Below are positions 1 through 8,083 of a stretch of 64,000 nt of DNA, in pieces. Under the pieces are notes generated by a model. The model ran no database searches, was not told the origin of the DNA, and saw nothing but the letters and a program-made list of their open reading frames with translations. The stretch is from Paenibacillus tianjinensis. GTDB lineage: Bacteria; Bacillota; Bacilli; Paenibacillales; Paenibacillaceae. The translations under genes were made by a program, and so were the position numbers. Numbering within the stretch: the first letter of the stretch is position 1; each line of letters opens with the position of its first letter. The stretch spans positions 5,978,001-6,042,000 of the forward strand of contig NZ_CP070969.1 in the NCBI RefSeq assembly GCF_017086365.1. The letters are read 5' to 3'.

Positions 1-1073
1 CCGAGATCGCTCAGAAAAGTATACTGTCCGGGCCAGCCCCAGATTTTCTGCCAGATATTGAGCGAGGGTTCGGGCACTTCCCCGCTCTGGTCCGTGTTTT
101 TTCTTCCCGGCAGTCCGATTTCCAGGGCAGCCAGTACAAGGCCGATCAGCCAGGGCACTACATAATAAAACAGCCGGTAGATCACCAGCACAGCCATAGC
201 CTGATCACTGGTATGTCCGAGCTGTGTGAGGCCGAGCAGCGCAATGAGATCGAATGCGCCGATGCCGCCGGGGGCCATGCTCAGAATCCCCGCCACCGCA
301 GCAACCAGATAAATGCTGAACAGCGTAACGAACGCCACGCCGCCAAGCAGGTGACTGCCGATAGTCCAGAACGTGATTCCGGCAAATAGCCATTCCAGAA
401 AAGAGGCTCCTACTGAAGCCGCTACTGTGAACCAGGGGGTTCTGCCCTGTCCCCGGTTAATCCATTTGGCAAACAGCGAGGAACGCTGGATAATCACAAA
501 AAACGGTAAATAGAGCGCCATGCCCCAGACCGCGAAGATCAGCCATGTATGCTCACGCATCAGCCCGTGGGCAGGAAGCAGGCCGGTCAGATTGCCCCAG
601 GACAGCAGCGACAGGCCGGTAATCATCAAGGGGGATAGAAATACGAGCGCAGGAGCTAAGGCCGCAGCGGGGACACCGCTTTTCTTATAGAGCAGCGAGC
701 GCAGGCCTATCCCGGCAAGTCCGGCAAACCCGATCAGATTATTAAAGGTATTGGCAATCCAGGCGTAGCGGAAGGTGCTCCAGGCTCCGGTCCTGAAGCG
801 GAAGTGCTTCCGGATCAAATAATCATAGGCGCTCATAACTGCCACCGAGAGCAGCGCAACCCCCATCATCTCCATAACGGCAGAAGCCGGCACATGCCGG
901 AGTTCTCTTATCGTGAGCCCCAGGTGCACCTGTTTCAGCTCGTGCTGCCCTTCCCAATATACCAAGGCTATAATTGCCACCGGAAAGAGCATTCTTACCG
1001 CCCTTATCCGGTAGATGGACAACAGCAGCCGTACAATCCGGAAACGTTCCAATGTCTGTTTAATTGAATGCAT
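1..1073 (-). CDS. mprF: Lysylphosphatidylglycerol flippase/synthetase MprF, N-terminal part (runs off window)
   Basis: The minus-strand frame opens at an ATG at 1073 and stays open to the window edge, giving about 357 residues of an integral membrane protein. The signature PGGIGAFD of the MprF/UPF0104 flippase family is present, followed by a stretch ending in a charged region, as expected before the later membrane segments. In the family, the N-terminal membrane domain flips lysyl-phosphatidylglycerol to the outer leaflet and a C-terminal cytosolic domain makes it from Lys-tRNA, giving resistance to cationic peptides. Only the flippase part is visible, so whether the synthase domain is present cannot be said. 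The protein starts MHSIKQTLERFRIVRLL, a positively charged N-terminus before the first hydrophobic helix. Confidence 0.88.
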   Translation of the reverse strand, partial: MHSIKQTLERFRIVRLLLSIYRIRAVRMLFPVAIIALVYWEGQHELKQVHLGLTIRELRHVPASAVMEMMGVALLSVAVMSAYDYLIRKHFRFRTGAWSTFRYAWIANTFNNLIGFAGLAGIGLRSLLYKKSGVPAAALAPALVFLSPLMITGLSLLSWGNLTGLLPAHGLMREHTWLIFAVWGMALYLPFFVIIQRSSLFAKWINRGQGRTPWFTVAASVGASFLEWLFAGITFWTIGSHLLGGVAFVTLFSIYLVAAVAGILSMAPGGIGAFDLIALLGLTQLGHTSDQAMAVLVIYRLFYYVVPWLIGLVLAALEIGLPGRKNTDQSGEVPEPSLNIWQKIWGWPGQYTFLSDL

Positions 1074-1185
1074 GATTTCTCCCTGCCTTATGATGGGCGC
1101 ATGCCTCTGATTCAGACATTTCAGCCGTTTCTATCTCCCCATTATACCAATTTCAGGGACGAAAGGCTCATGCAGAACAGCACCA

Positions 1186-1222
1186 AAAAGAGGACCCCTT
1201 CACGGCAAAGGATGTCCTCTTT
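1186..1222 (-). terminator. Rho-independent terminator of the FlxA-like gene
   Basis: The minus strand reads AAAGAGGACATCC, a loop, then GG(G)GTCCTCTTTTT. This is a strong stem followed by a T run, 26 bp after the FlxA-like stop codon. Confidence 0.8.
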
Positions 1223-1247
1223 GGATGCTGCTTACTGCGGTGTGATC

Positions 1248-1604
1248 TTAAACGCGAATGTCAAATCTGCCCTCACTGTCAGTGGTAGCGTTAGCGATTT
1301 GCTCTGCACTTGCTGCTGTAAGCGAATTGCTGGTAGCAGGTTTTTCAGGAGGTGCACTCTGAGCTGCCGCAGAGGAGCTGCTGCTTTTGGACTTCTGGGC
1401 AATCTGCGCCTCAATCTGCTTAATCTGCTGCTCAATCTGCTTGGTTTTGGTTTCCTTGGTCTTCTCGTCGTCCTTACTGGACGCGACCTTCTCCAGGTCA
1501 GCCTCCAGTTTCGCTTTTTGTTTTTCCAGCGAGCTGGTATCAGTTGCACTGGAAGAGGTATAAGAAGTCGAAGCGGCGGCGGATGTGGCGGATGAAATAT
1601 TCAT
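1248..1604 (-). CDS. FlxA-like small coiled-coil protein
   Basis: A 118-residue protein. The start is taken at ATG 1604 because GGAGGG lies 6 nt upstream; an earlier in-frame start at 1625 overlaps that ribosome binding site. The N-terminus is a Ser/Thr/Ala-rich low-complexity stretch, the middle (about residues 30-75) is a Lys/Glu/Gln-rich coiled coil with repeated KQIEQQIKQIEAQI-type heptads, and the C-terminus is again Ser/Ala rich. This layout matches FlxA-like proteins, whose function is not firmly known despite the flagellar-regulon link of E. coli FlxA. No signal peptide or membrane segment is seen. It is transcribed alone and ends at a clear terminator. The family call rests on composition and layout. 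Confidence 0.65.
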   Translation of the reverse strand: MNISSATSAAASTSYTSSSATDTSSLEKQKAKLEADLEKVASSKDDEKTKETKTKQIEQQIKQIEAQIAQKSKSSSSSAAAQSAPPEKPATSNSLTAASAEQIANATTDSEGRFDIRV

Positions 1605-1706
1605 GCTTGTCCCTCCTTTCACCACTTCAATATAACCCCTGTACCCGAACCTAACGTTAAAATGGGCTGAAAGTTTGCTGAAAGTGCCTGAAGGAGGGAA
1701 CTGCAG

Positions 1707-2612
1707 CTATCCCTGCTTCCCTGTGACGGAATCAACGCCTGTGCTGCCTTTAGCCCTGGATTTGCGGTTGACCAGCATTACGCTCAGCAGAATAATGGCT
1801 AGTCCCGCGACCGTATTGGCATAGACCGGCTCGTTCAGGAAGATAACCCCCCACATCAGCCCGAATACCGGAACCAGGAAAGTTACACTGACGGTTTTTA
1901 CCGCACCCACACTCTGAATCAGGTAAAAATATAGTAAATAGGCGACAGCGGTACAGATGAGGGATAAGCCGAGCACAGAGTAGACCGCCGCCGCTGACGG
2001 CATATGCCGGGGAGCAAAAATGACCGCGAGCGGAAGCAGCACTACGGCTGCCCCAAGCTGCTGGCCGGCGGCAAGCGTAAGTGGTGCGAGGCCACGGCCG
2101 GCACGGGCGGCATACAGCCCGCCGAAGCCGTAAGAAAGCGCAGCCCCGAGTGAAAAGAAGACCGACAACAGCACCCTTCCCTCAAGCGGGACCGGACTCC
2201 ACCCGACCAGAACAGCCACGCCCACAAGTCCGATGATTAAGCCGATGGATTTCGATATTCCCGGCTTCTCGCCAAGGGTTCCCCAGGCGGCAAGCGCTGT
2301 GAACATCGGGGTAGTCGCATTAAGAATGGCTGCCAGTGAGGCGTTCAGCTCCAGTTCAGCCATGCAGATCAGTGTAAAAGGCAGCGCGGCATTCAGCGCC
2401 CCAAGCAGCAGAAACTGCTTCCAGTGCCGCCCCATCCCAAGCGTCTTCCGTGTAATCCTGGCGTAGAGCAGCAAAGCGGCTGCAGCCAGCGTTACGCGGA
2501 GTTCTGTGGTAAACACCGGTCCTAGCTCAGGAGAGGCGATTCTCATAAACAGAAATGAAGCTCCCCAGGCAAATGCCAGCAGCAGCAGTACCGTAAAGTC
2601 TTTCCGGCTCAT
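1707..2612 (-). CDS. EamA/DMT-superfamily exporter
   Basis: A 301-residue protein with about ten hydrophobic helices arranged as two EamA repeats, for example LLAFAWGASFLFMRIASPELGP in the first helix region. DMT/EamA proteins export small metabolites or drugs; the substrate cannot be read from sequence. The start at ATG 2612 is preceded by GGAAGGGGGG and its ATGA overlaps the stop of the upstream MFS gene by 4 bp, so the two are very likely translationally coupled. An upstream in-frame start at 2660 would lie inside the MFS gene and is rejected. A second EamA gene is present at 18.7 kb. Confidence 0.85.
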   Translation of the reverse strand: MSRKDFTVLLLLAFAWGASFLFMRIASPELGPVFTTELRVTLAAAALLLYARITRKTLGMGRHWKQFLLLGALNAALPFTLICMAELELNASLAAILNATTPMFTALAAWGTLGEKPGISKSIGLIIGLVGVAVLVGWSPVPLEGRVLLSVFFSLGAALSYGFGGLYAARAGRGLAPLTLAAGQQLGAAVVLLPLAVIFAPRHMPSAAAVYSVLGLSLICTAVAYLLYFYLIQSVGAVKTVSVTFLVPVFGLMWGVIFLNEPVYANTVAGLAIILLSVMLVNRKSRAKGSTGVDSVTGKQG

Positions 2613-3826
2613 CGCTGCCCCCCCTTCCTGCAGAGCAGCAGATAGGACAGGATGGAGCAAAGACCGGCCCCTGCGATGACTACCGCCATCGGAATTGCCG
2701 TTTCGTCGCCGCCAAGACCGACCAGCGGAGCCACGCAGCCGCCCAGCAGCAGCGGCAATAGTCCGAGCAGCGCCGAGGCGCTTCCTGCCGATTCACCCTG
2801 GTCCTGCATGGCCAGCGAGAAGCTGGTCGTGCTGACCAATCCGACGCTCGAGACCACAGCGAACAGGCAGATCAGGATCGGGAGCAGGCCGCCTCCGGCC
2901 AGAACCGCAGCCAGCAGCATTACTCCGCCGAGCGTGCAGAGTGCAAGACCGCTGGCAAGCAGCTTCCTCTCACCAAGTCTCCCGGACAATCTGCCGGCAA
3001 TCTGTCCGGAGAGGATAATACCGAACCCGTTAACGGCAAAGATCAGACTGTACATTTGCGGAGAGACCCCGAACATATTCTGCAGGATAAAGGAAGAACC
3101 CGAAATATACGCGAACATCGCTGCAGTAACAAACCCCTGGGAAAGGGCATAGCCCATAAACCGTCCGTTGCCGAGCAGTCCGCGGAAGGTAAGCAGTGTC
3201 CTTCTAAGCCCGCTTCTCACGCGCCGCTCCTTCGGCAGCGTCTCCGGCAACCCCAGCAGAATCATCGCGCAGAAGAGCAGCCCGGCGCAAAAGAGCACAA
3301 TGAACACCCCTTGCCAGGAGGTTACTCTCAGCAGCTGCCCCCCGATAATCGGTGCAAAAATCGGCCCCAGCCCGTTGACAATCATCAGGAGTGAGAAGAA
3401 CCTGGTTAATTCTGAGCCGCTGTACAGGTCACGGACCGCCGCCCGCGAGATGACTACTCCTACAGAGCCGGCAAAGCCCTGGATGAAGCGCAGCACGACC
3501 AGCAGCCCGATAGAGGGGCTGAATGCACACAGCAATGAAGATACGGTATAGATCAGCATGCCGATCAGCAGCGGACGGCGGCGGCCATGGACATCGCTGA
3601 GCGGTCCGGCCACCAGTTGACCGGAAGCCAGTCCCAGCAGAAAGAAGGTCAGACTAAGCTGCACCAACGCAGCACTGGTTCCGAAATGCTTGCCGAGCTC
3701 CGGCAGGGCAGGCAGATACATGTCAATCGACAAAGGGCCAATCGTCGCAACGGCCCCCAGAATGAGTACCAGCTGCAGCCTCTGTTTCCGGGATGGCCCC
3801 TCTGCCGGGAGCACGCGGTTATCCAT
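2609..3826 (-). CDS. Bcr/CflA-family MFS drug exporter
   Basis: A 12-helix major facilitator of about 405 residues. The first helix region reads GPLSIDMYLPALPELGKHF, typical of the Bcr/CflA (DHA1) group, and the loop between helices 2 and 3 carries GPLSDVHGRRRPLL, the MFS signature. Such pumps export bicyclomycin, chloramphenicol or other small molecules by proton antiport; the substrate is unknown here. Start choice is uncertain: ATG 3826 (MDNRVLP) follows GAGAAAAA, while in-frame ATGs at 3841 and 3871 have no better ribosome binding site. First gene of a two-gene operon with the EamA exporter downstream. Confidence 0.85.
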   Translation of the reverse strand: MDNRVLPAEGPSRKQRLQLVLILGAVATIGPLSIDMYLPALPELGKHFGTSAALVQLSLTFFLLGLASGQLVAGPLSDVHGRRRPLLIGMLIYTVSSLLCAFSPSIGLLVVLRFIQGFAGSVGVVISRAAVRDLYSGSELTRFFSLLMIVNGLGPIFAPIIGGQLLRVTSWQGVFIVLFCAGLLFCAMILLGLPETLPKERRVRSGLRRTLLTFRGLLGNGRFMGYALSQGFVTAAMFAYISGSSFILQNMFGVSPQMYSLIFAVNGFGIILSGQIAGRLSGRLGERKLLASGLALCTLGGVMLLAAVLAGGGLLPILICLFAVVSSVGLVSTTSFSLAMQDQGESAGSASALLGLLPLLLGGCVAPLVGLGGDETAIPMAVVIAGAGLCSILSYLLLCRKGGQR

Positions 3827-4057
3827 TTTTTCTCTGATCATGATACAATGACGCCAACCTTTCTGCAGCAACCCTCAGGCCTGTTTTTAGTAATCTCCAT
3901 ACTACCTGATCGGGGACAGAATGTTCAATGCATCTAAACATATATATTCTTATATTTATCCAAAAAACCGCCCGCAGGAGCTTTTAAGAGGTTGTCAGCA
4001 CTCTTAGCAGCGGCCCCACAGGCGGCTATAGGTAATACTCTTTTTGCAGACTTGAAC

Positions 4058-4666
4058 TTAATTCATGTGCTGACCCAGCCAATTCCGGGCAGCCTCCACC
4101 TCGGCTGTACTGAGGCGATGGCCTTGATTCCCCCAGTGGGCGGTCACGTCCGCTCCTGCTCCCTGCAGCAGCTGCTCCAGCTCCCGGGTTTCCTCTGCCT
4201 TGATCAGCGGGTCATTGGTTCCCGCCCCGATGAATACGGAGACACCGGCAAGGGAAGGCAATGTCAGACCCCGCAGCGGAACCATCGGATGTAGCAGCAC
4301 CGCAGAGCGGAAGATGCTTCCGTAATGGAAGAGCAGGCTGCCGGCAATGTTGGCTCCGTTGGAGTAGCCGACGGCGACGAGATTGCTGCTGTCGAAGCCG
4401 TACTGGGCTGCGGCACTGTCCAGGAACTGATTCACCTCATGGGTACGGAAGATCAGATCCTCCTCATCGAATACCCCTTCAGCGAGGCGGCGGAAGTAAC
4501 GCGGCATGCCATTCTCCAGCACATTTCCCCGGATACCCAGCACTGAGGAGCCGGGAGACAGCATTTCCGCCAGCGGAATCAGATCATGCTCATTGCCGCC
4601 GGTGCCATGGAATAATACGAGGGTCGGCAGAGTGGCATCCGTACCTTTTTTAAAGATATGAATCAT
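4058..4666 (-). CDS. mhqD: Carboxylesterase/phospholipase-like alpha/beta hydrolase (MhqD type)
   Basis: A 202-residue alpha/beta hydrolase. The oxyanion-hole region reads FHGTGGNEHDL, the nucleophile elbow GYSNGAN (Ser), the acid lies in GAGTNDPLI (Asp) and the histidine near GNQGHRLS, giving a complete triad. Size and motifs match MhqD of Bacillus subtilis, a hydrolase of the quinone-stress regulon. Its ATG overlaps the dioxygenase stop by 4 bp (ATGA), so it is the last gene of the mhqP-mhqO-mhqD-type operon. Family knowledge: such genes are repressed by the MarR protein MhqR and induced by methylhydroquinone or catechol; the neighbouring MarR gene and operators support the same logic here. 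Confidence 0.85.
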   Translation of the reverse strand: MIHIFKKGTDATLPTLVLFHGTGGNEHDLIPLAEMLSPGSSVLGIRGNVLENGMPRYFRRLAEGVFDEEDLIFRTHEVNQFLDSAAAQYGFDSSNLVAVGYSNGANIAGSLLFHYGSIFRSAVLLHPMVPLRGLTLPSLAGVSVFIGAGTNDPLIKAEETRELEQLLQGAGADVTAHWGNQGHRLSTAEVEAARNWLGQHMN

Positions 4667-5613
4667 AGCTGGTTCACCTCCACTTCACGGATTTCAAACG
4701 GACTCAGCTTCGCTTCAATCACTGCACGGTTCGGTTCAAACCAGGCTGGCAGCATTAGCTTCTGCCCCAGTTTATCCGCATCCTCATCACGGGCAAAGCC
4801 TGGAGGATCGGTAGCAATCTCGAATAGGATGCCGCCTTCCTCGCGGAAGTAGATGGCGTTAAAGTACTGGCGGTCCTGCACCGGCGTCGGCTGATAGCCA
4901 TGACTCTGCACGGTCCGGCCCCACTGGAGCTGTTCGGCATCATCCTTGGCACGCCACGCGATATGATGCACCGTACCTGTTCCTCCGCCGCCCTGAGGCA
5001 CCGGCGCTGCTTTCAGGTCAATAATATTGCCAAGATCGCCTGTAGAGCGGTAACGGATGTAACCGTCGCCTTCGGCAATCTGCTCAAGGCCTAGCGTACG
5101 GGTCAGTGTATCCGCCGTTTTGCCAGGGTCTGTGCTGTACAGGACTGCGCCGCCAAAGCCTTTAATTGCGTGCTCAGCGGGTACTCCCCCGAAGGACCAG
5201 GTGCTGAGCGGGCCGGCTTCGCGTTCCACCAGCTCGATCCGCAGGCCGTCATAATCAGCGAAGGACAGGTAGGACTCCGAAATCCGGGTTACTTTGGTCA
5301 CCGGAATCTGGTAGGCAGCCAGCCGCTGCTCCCAGAATCCCAGAGATCCGGCCGGCACAGCGTAGGTAGTTACCCCAACCTGACCGCCGCCGATTCTGCC
5401 TTTACGCCCGGTTACCCAAGGGAAGAAGGTGATGATCGTACCGGGAGCACCCTGCTCATTCCCGAAATAGAGATGGTAGACCTCCGGAGCGTCAAAGTTA
5501 ATCGTCTTTTTGACCAGTCTCAGCCCGAGAATCCCGGCATAGAAATCGGCGTTGCGCTGCGCATCCTTAACAAAAGCGGTAATATGGTGAATTCCTGCAG
5601 TTTGAAGAGTCAT
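4663..5613 (-). CDS. mhqO: Ring-cleaving (glyoxalase-fold) dioxygenase, MhqO/MhqA type
   Basis: A 316-residue protein of two vicinal-oxygen-chelate (glyoxalase) halves. The first begins GIHHITAFVKDAQRNADFY, the second contains GTVHHIAWRAKD; conserved His and Glu metal ligands sit in HHIT, HHIAW and the late FEIATD. Members open hydroquinone or catechol rings with Fe(II) and oxygen, and are induced by quinones. Start is ATG 5613 because AAGGAG lies 9 nt upstream; ATG 5622 directly abuts that site and ATG 5715 would place translated intergenic repeats in the protein. It follows the DoxX gene after a 128-bp gap that carries two 44-bp repeats, and overlaps mhqD by 4 bp. Confidence 0.85.
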   Translation of the reverse strand: MTLQTAGIHHITAFVKDAQRNADFYAGILGLRLVKKTINFDAPEVYHLYFGNEQGAPGTIITFFPWVTGRKGRIGGGQVGVTTYAVPAGSLGFWEQRLAAYQIPVTKVTRISESYLSFADYDGLRIELVEREAGPLSTWSFGGVPAEHAIKGFGGAVLYSTDPGKTADTLTRTLGLEQIAEGDGYIRYRSTGDLGNIIDLKAAPVPQGGGGTGTVHHIAWRAKDDAEQLQWGRTVQSHGYQPTPVQDRQYFNAIYFREEGGILFEIATDPPGFARDEDADKLGQKLMLPAWFEPNRAVIEAKLSPFEIREVEVNQL

Positions 5614-5630
5614 GTTATCCATCTCCTTAA

Positions 5631-5738
5631 AAGTTTTGTGAGCATGAGCTTCCTTGTGGTACGTCGGCAAAACTGGCTTCGGAAGCATATGCTTAAGTTT
5701 TGTGAGCATGAACATCCTTGTGGTACGTCGGCAAAACT
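5631..5738. repeat. Pair of 44-bp direct repeats between the DoxX and dioxygenase genes
   Basis: Copies at 5631-5674 and 5695-5738 differ only at a few central positions (GAGCTTCC versus GAACATCC). Each begins AAGTTTTGTGAGCATG and ends CGTCGGCAAAACT, so the ends AGTTTTG/CAAAACT can pair and form a hairpin. They resemble in style, not in exact sequence, the tandem hairpin units at 36275-36424; both arrays lie between genes of one operon. Confidence 0.85.
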
Positions 5739-5740
5739 AC

Positions 5741-6142
5741 TTAGTTAAAGAACAATGCATCCAGCGAAATCGCTCCCGGACCGGTCAGCGCCACTGCGAC
5801 TGCTACTACAAGTACTGTCAGCGGGAACTCTATCCCGTTAGCTGTTGACCAGAAGCCGTTAGGAGCATGAACCTTGATAATCGCGCCCAGCATCGTTGCC
5901 GCAATCAGCACAGCTGCCACCGGTGTCAGCAGGCCGGCTGTAAACAGTACGCCTCCGACCAGCTCCATTAGTCCCGCCATTACCGCCATCGCTACCCCTG
6001 GCTTAATTCCGACAGATTCCATCCAGCCGCCGGTTCCCTTCGGCCCGTAACCTCCAAACCAGCCAAACAGCTTCTGCGCCCCATGTCCAATAAAAGCAAC
6101 CCCGATTACAAGTCTCAATAACAATAATCCTACACTTACCAT
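5741..6142 (-). CDS. mhqP: DoxX-family membrane protein (MhqP type)
   Basis: A 133-residue protein with four hydrophobic helices. The conserved DoxX start IGVAFIGHGAQKLFGWFGGYG is followed by GTGGWMESVG, typical of the YqjF/MhqP group. DoxX proteins are thought to act with thiol or quinone detoxification at the membrane; the reaction is not established. ATG 6142 is chosen because GGAGAG lies about 8 nt upstream; the GTG at 6151 touches that site. It heads the DoxX-dioxygenase-hydrolase operon and an 18-bp perfect palindrome lies just upstream at 6174-6191. Confidence 0.82.
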   Translation of the reverse strand: MVSVGLLLLRLVIGVAFIGHGAQKLFGWFGGYGPKGTGGWMESVGIKPGVAMAVMAGLMELVGGVLFTAGLLTPVAAVLIAATMLGAIIKVHAPNGFWSTANGIEFPLTVLVVAVAVALTGPGAISLDALFFN

Positions 6143-6173
6143 AATAAACACTCTCCATTCTCTTTGATTTAAT

Positions 6174-6191
6174 TATCTTAACCTTAAGATA
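6174..6191. promoter_or_regulatory. MarR/MhqR-type operator upstream of the DoxX operon
   Basis: Perfect inverted repeat TATCTTAAccTTAAGATA about 32 bp upstream of the DoxX start. It matches at 15 of 18 positions the palindrome in front of the marR gene (6838-6855), which suggests that one regulator binds both. Confidence 0.75.
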
Positions 6192-6295
6192 TATGTTAAA
6201 AATTTTTTGACTACCCTAATCTGCAAACCGCTTCGCGGCTTGGCAAAAGCAAATGCGGAACCGTCAGGGACACTTGCATCCCGGCATTGCCGGTT

Positions 6296-6766
6296 CTACA
6301 CGCCTTTGCCAAGCTTCTTCAGCAGCCCAATCGCCTGTTCCTTCTCTTCCTGATTCAGTCCGCCCATCAGACCATGAATGGAAGCCACATGGCGGGGGAA
6401 AATGTCATCGAACAGCTCGCGTCCCGCTTCCGTAATCTCGGCATAAGTCACGCGGCGGTCCTCATCGCATGGCACACGCTTCAGCAGTCCCCGCTTTTCC
6501 AGCTTATCGATGTTATAAGTGATGCTGCCGCTGGTGACGAGAATCTTCTCCCCGATCTGCTGCAGCGGAATTCTTGTTCTATGGTAAAGTACTTCCAGCA
6601 CCATGAATTCGGCCGATGCCAGCCCGTGACTCTTCATATCCTTAACCGCATGATCCATCAAGCTTTTGTAAGCCTTGGATAGAACCACGAACAGTTTCAA
6701 TGATGAAGCCTGCTCCTCATCCGAGCTGCCTGTCGTTTTGCTTATGAGTTCATTGTAGTCGCTCAT
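6296..6766 (-). CDS. mhqR: MarR-family transcriptional regulator (MhqR type)
   Basis: A 156-residue winged-helix protein. The DNA-binding part reads QQIGEKILVTSGSITYNIDKLEKRGL and the wing VPCDEDRRVTYAEIT, the standard MarR pattern. AGGAGGT lies 7 nt before ATG 6766 and 4 nt before the adjacent ATG 6769; either may be used. Neighbouring DoxX, dioxygenase and hydrolase genes are the same kinds of genes that MhqR represses in Bacillus subtilis, so it is inferred to be the local quinone-responsive repressor. A strong promoter and an operator lie immediately upstream, indicating autoregulation. It is separated from the DoxX operon by a 153-bp gap holding that operon's own operator. Confidence 0.83.
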   Translation of the reverse strand: MSDYNELISKTTGSSDEEQASSLKLFVVLSKAYKSLMDHAVKDMKSHGLASAEFMVLEVLYHRTRIPLQQIGEKILVTSGSITYNIDKLEKRGLLKRVPCDEDRRVTYAEITEAGRELFDDIFPRHVASIHGLMGGLNQEEKEQAIGLLKKLGKGV

Positions 6767-6821
6767 CATGTACACCTCCTTCAACTGTGCCGTCTGCCAC
6801 CTCTGAGGATTGCCGAAGCAC

Positions 6822-6855
6822 TTATCTTTAAGTTAATTATCTTTAAGTTAAGATA
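6822..6855. promoter_or_regulatory. Tandem MarR operator at the mhqR promoter
   Basis: The 15-mer TTATCTTTAAGTTAA occurs twice back to back (6822-6836 and 6837-6851). The second copy forms the inverted repeat TATCTTTAAGTTAAGATA (6838-6855); the first copy is a partial site (14 of 18 positions). Confidence 0.75.
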
Positions 6856-6884
6856 AATATACGTCATCTATTCTCTATTGTCAA
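6856..6884 (-). promoter_or_regulatory. Sigma-A type promoter of mhqR
   Basis: On the minus strand TTGACA (6884-6879), a 17-nt spacer, then TATATT (6861-6856). The predicted start point falls inside the operator at 6838-6855, so a bound MarR protein would block transcription. Confidence 0.75.
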
Positions 6885-7031
6885 CAGTTAATCTAAAAAT
6901 AATCCCGCGCGGTTTGACCTCACTTTCAAAACGGCGTATCCTTTTTGTTGCGGCGACCTGTCTAGGAGGCAGACGGCACATCCTTGTTAGTGAAGCTGAA
7001 GCTGTACAGCTGTCCTCGTGGACGGGTGCAT

Positions 7032-7217
7032 TTAACTGTATTCCGTGCAATTATATACGGTAGAATCCCCCGTTCCTGAAATTTAAATGTATTCTATACA
7101 ACTAAAATGGCTGAGCCAGCGTTTTTCAGTGCAAACCTGGATTTTTAGTTGTACGAAATGCAGCTATCTCCCCCATACTCTGACAAGACAGATGATAACT
7201 GTACAGAATACAGTTAG
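7032..7217. repeat. Four-copy intergenic repeat cluster, two forward then two reverse
   Basis: Forward copies at 7032-7054 and 7085-7107, reverse copies at 7142-7166 and 7194-7217, all fitting AACTGtATTcyGTaCAAcTA. Start-to-start spacing is about 53, 57 and 52 bp. The cluster fills most of the gap between mhqR and mqnB, which are divergent. No gene is supported here. Confidence 0.8.
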
Positions 7218-7375
7218 TTACCAGTCATTGCGGATTATTGCAAAGATGCCATTCTGGCACCTGCAGTCATTTCACATGAAGCAGCCTGGCAGCTGGTCAA
7301 CAGCTGAACCGGGTGATGGCCGATTACATTTATAACTACTTATCACATCGTTACTTATATAGAAGGAGGCTCATT

Positions 7376-8083
7376 ATGGAAGGGAAGATTGATCCACATC
7401 CGGAGGCTGCCGCGGGCTTTGCTGCGGCGGGAGAAAACCATGCGCCGCGCGTGCTGATCGTGACGGCAGTCGCGGCCGAGCGCGAAGCCGTCCTGCGCGG
7501 CCTGGGAGGCAGCAGCAGGTTCGAGGTGCTCGCTGCGGGCGCAGGCACCGCAGCCGCTGCGGCGGGTACCGCCGCTGCTCTGGCAGCCGGCCCGTACGGC
7601 TGCGTCATTAGCGCCGGGATCGGCGGCGGCTTCCCCGGGCTGGCGCCCGTAGGCTCGCTGGCCGTTGCCAGCGAGATGATCGCCGCCGACCTGGGGGCCG
7701 AGACGCCGGAGGGCTTTCGCAGCGCTGCCGAGCTCGGCTTCGGCAGCGTATCCGTGCCGGCAGACAGCGGCACGGCTGAGGCCCTTGCGGCCGCGCTGGC
7801 TGCGGCCGGGCTTGTCGTCAGCACAGGCCCTGTGCTGACGGTGTCGACGGCGACCGGCACCGCCGGGACGGCCGCCGCCCTGGCCGCGCGGCATCCCGGT
7901 GCCGTCGCGGAGGCGATGGAAGGCCACGGGGTTGCCGTGGCCGCCCATCGCTTCGGGATCGCGGCGCTCGAGCTGCGCGCGATCTCGAACCCGGTCGGCC
8001 CGCGCGACCGGGCCGCGTGGAAGATCCCTGAAGCGCTCGATGCGCTAGCGGCAGCGGCCGCTATACTACTGGAGGTGCTGTAA
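7376..8083 (+). CDS. mqnB: Futalosine hydrolase
   Basis: A 235-residue nucleoside-phosphorylase-fold hydrolase. VLIVTAVAAEREAVLRGL at the start, SAGIGGGFPGL in the middle and VAEAMEGHGVAVAAHRFGIA with ELRAISNPVG near the end match futalosine hydrolase, which releases hypoxanthine from futalosine to give dehypoxanthine futalosine in the alternative menaquinone pathway. ATG 7376 has AAGGAGG 7 nt upstream. The stop TAATG overlaps the mqnD start, so the two are coupled. Odd feature: the gene is far richer in GC and alanine (runs such as GTAAAAAGTAAALAAG) than its neighbours. Confidence 0.9.
   Translation: MEGKIDPHPEAAAGFAAAGENHAPRVLIVTAVAAEREAVLRGLGGSSRFEVLAAGAGTAAAAAGTAAALAAGPYGCVISAGIGGGFPGLAPVGSLAVASEMIAADLGAETPEGFRSAAELGFGSVSVPADSGTAEALAAALAAAGLVVSTGPVLTVSTATGTAGTAAALAARHPGAVAEAMEGHGVAVAAHRFGIAALELRAISNPVGPRDRAAWKIPEALDALAAAAAILLEVL

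Noticed and set aside
7032..7217. CRISPR array
   Set aside because: Copies are in both orientations, few and diverged, with no cas genes in the window.
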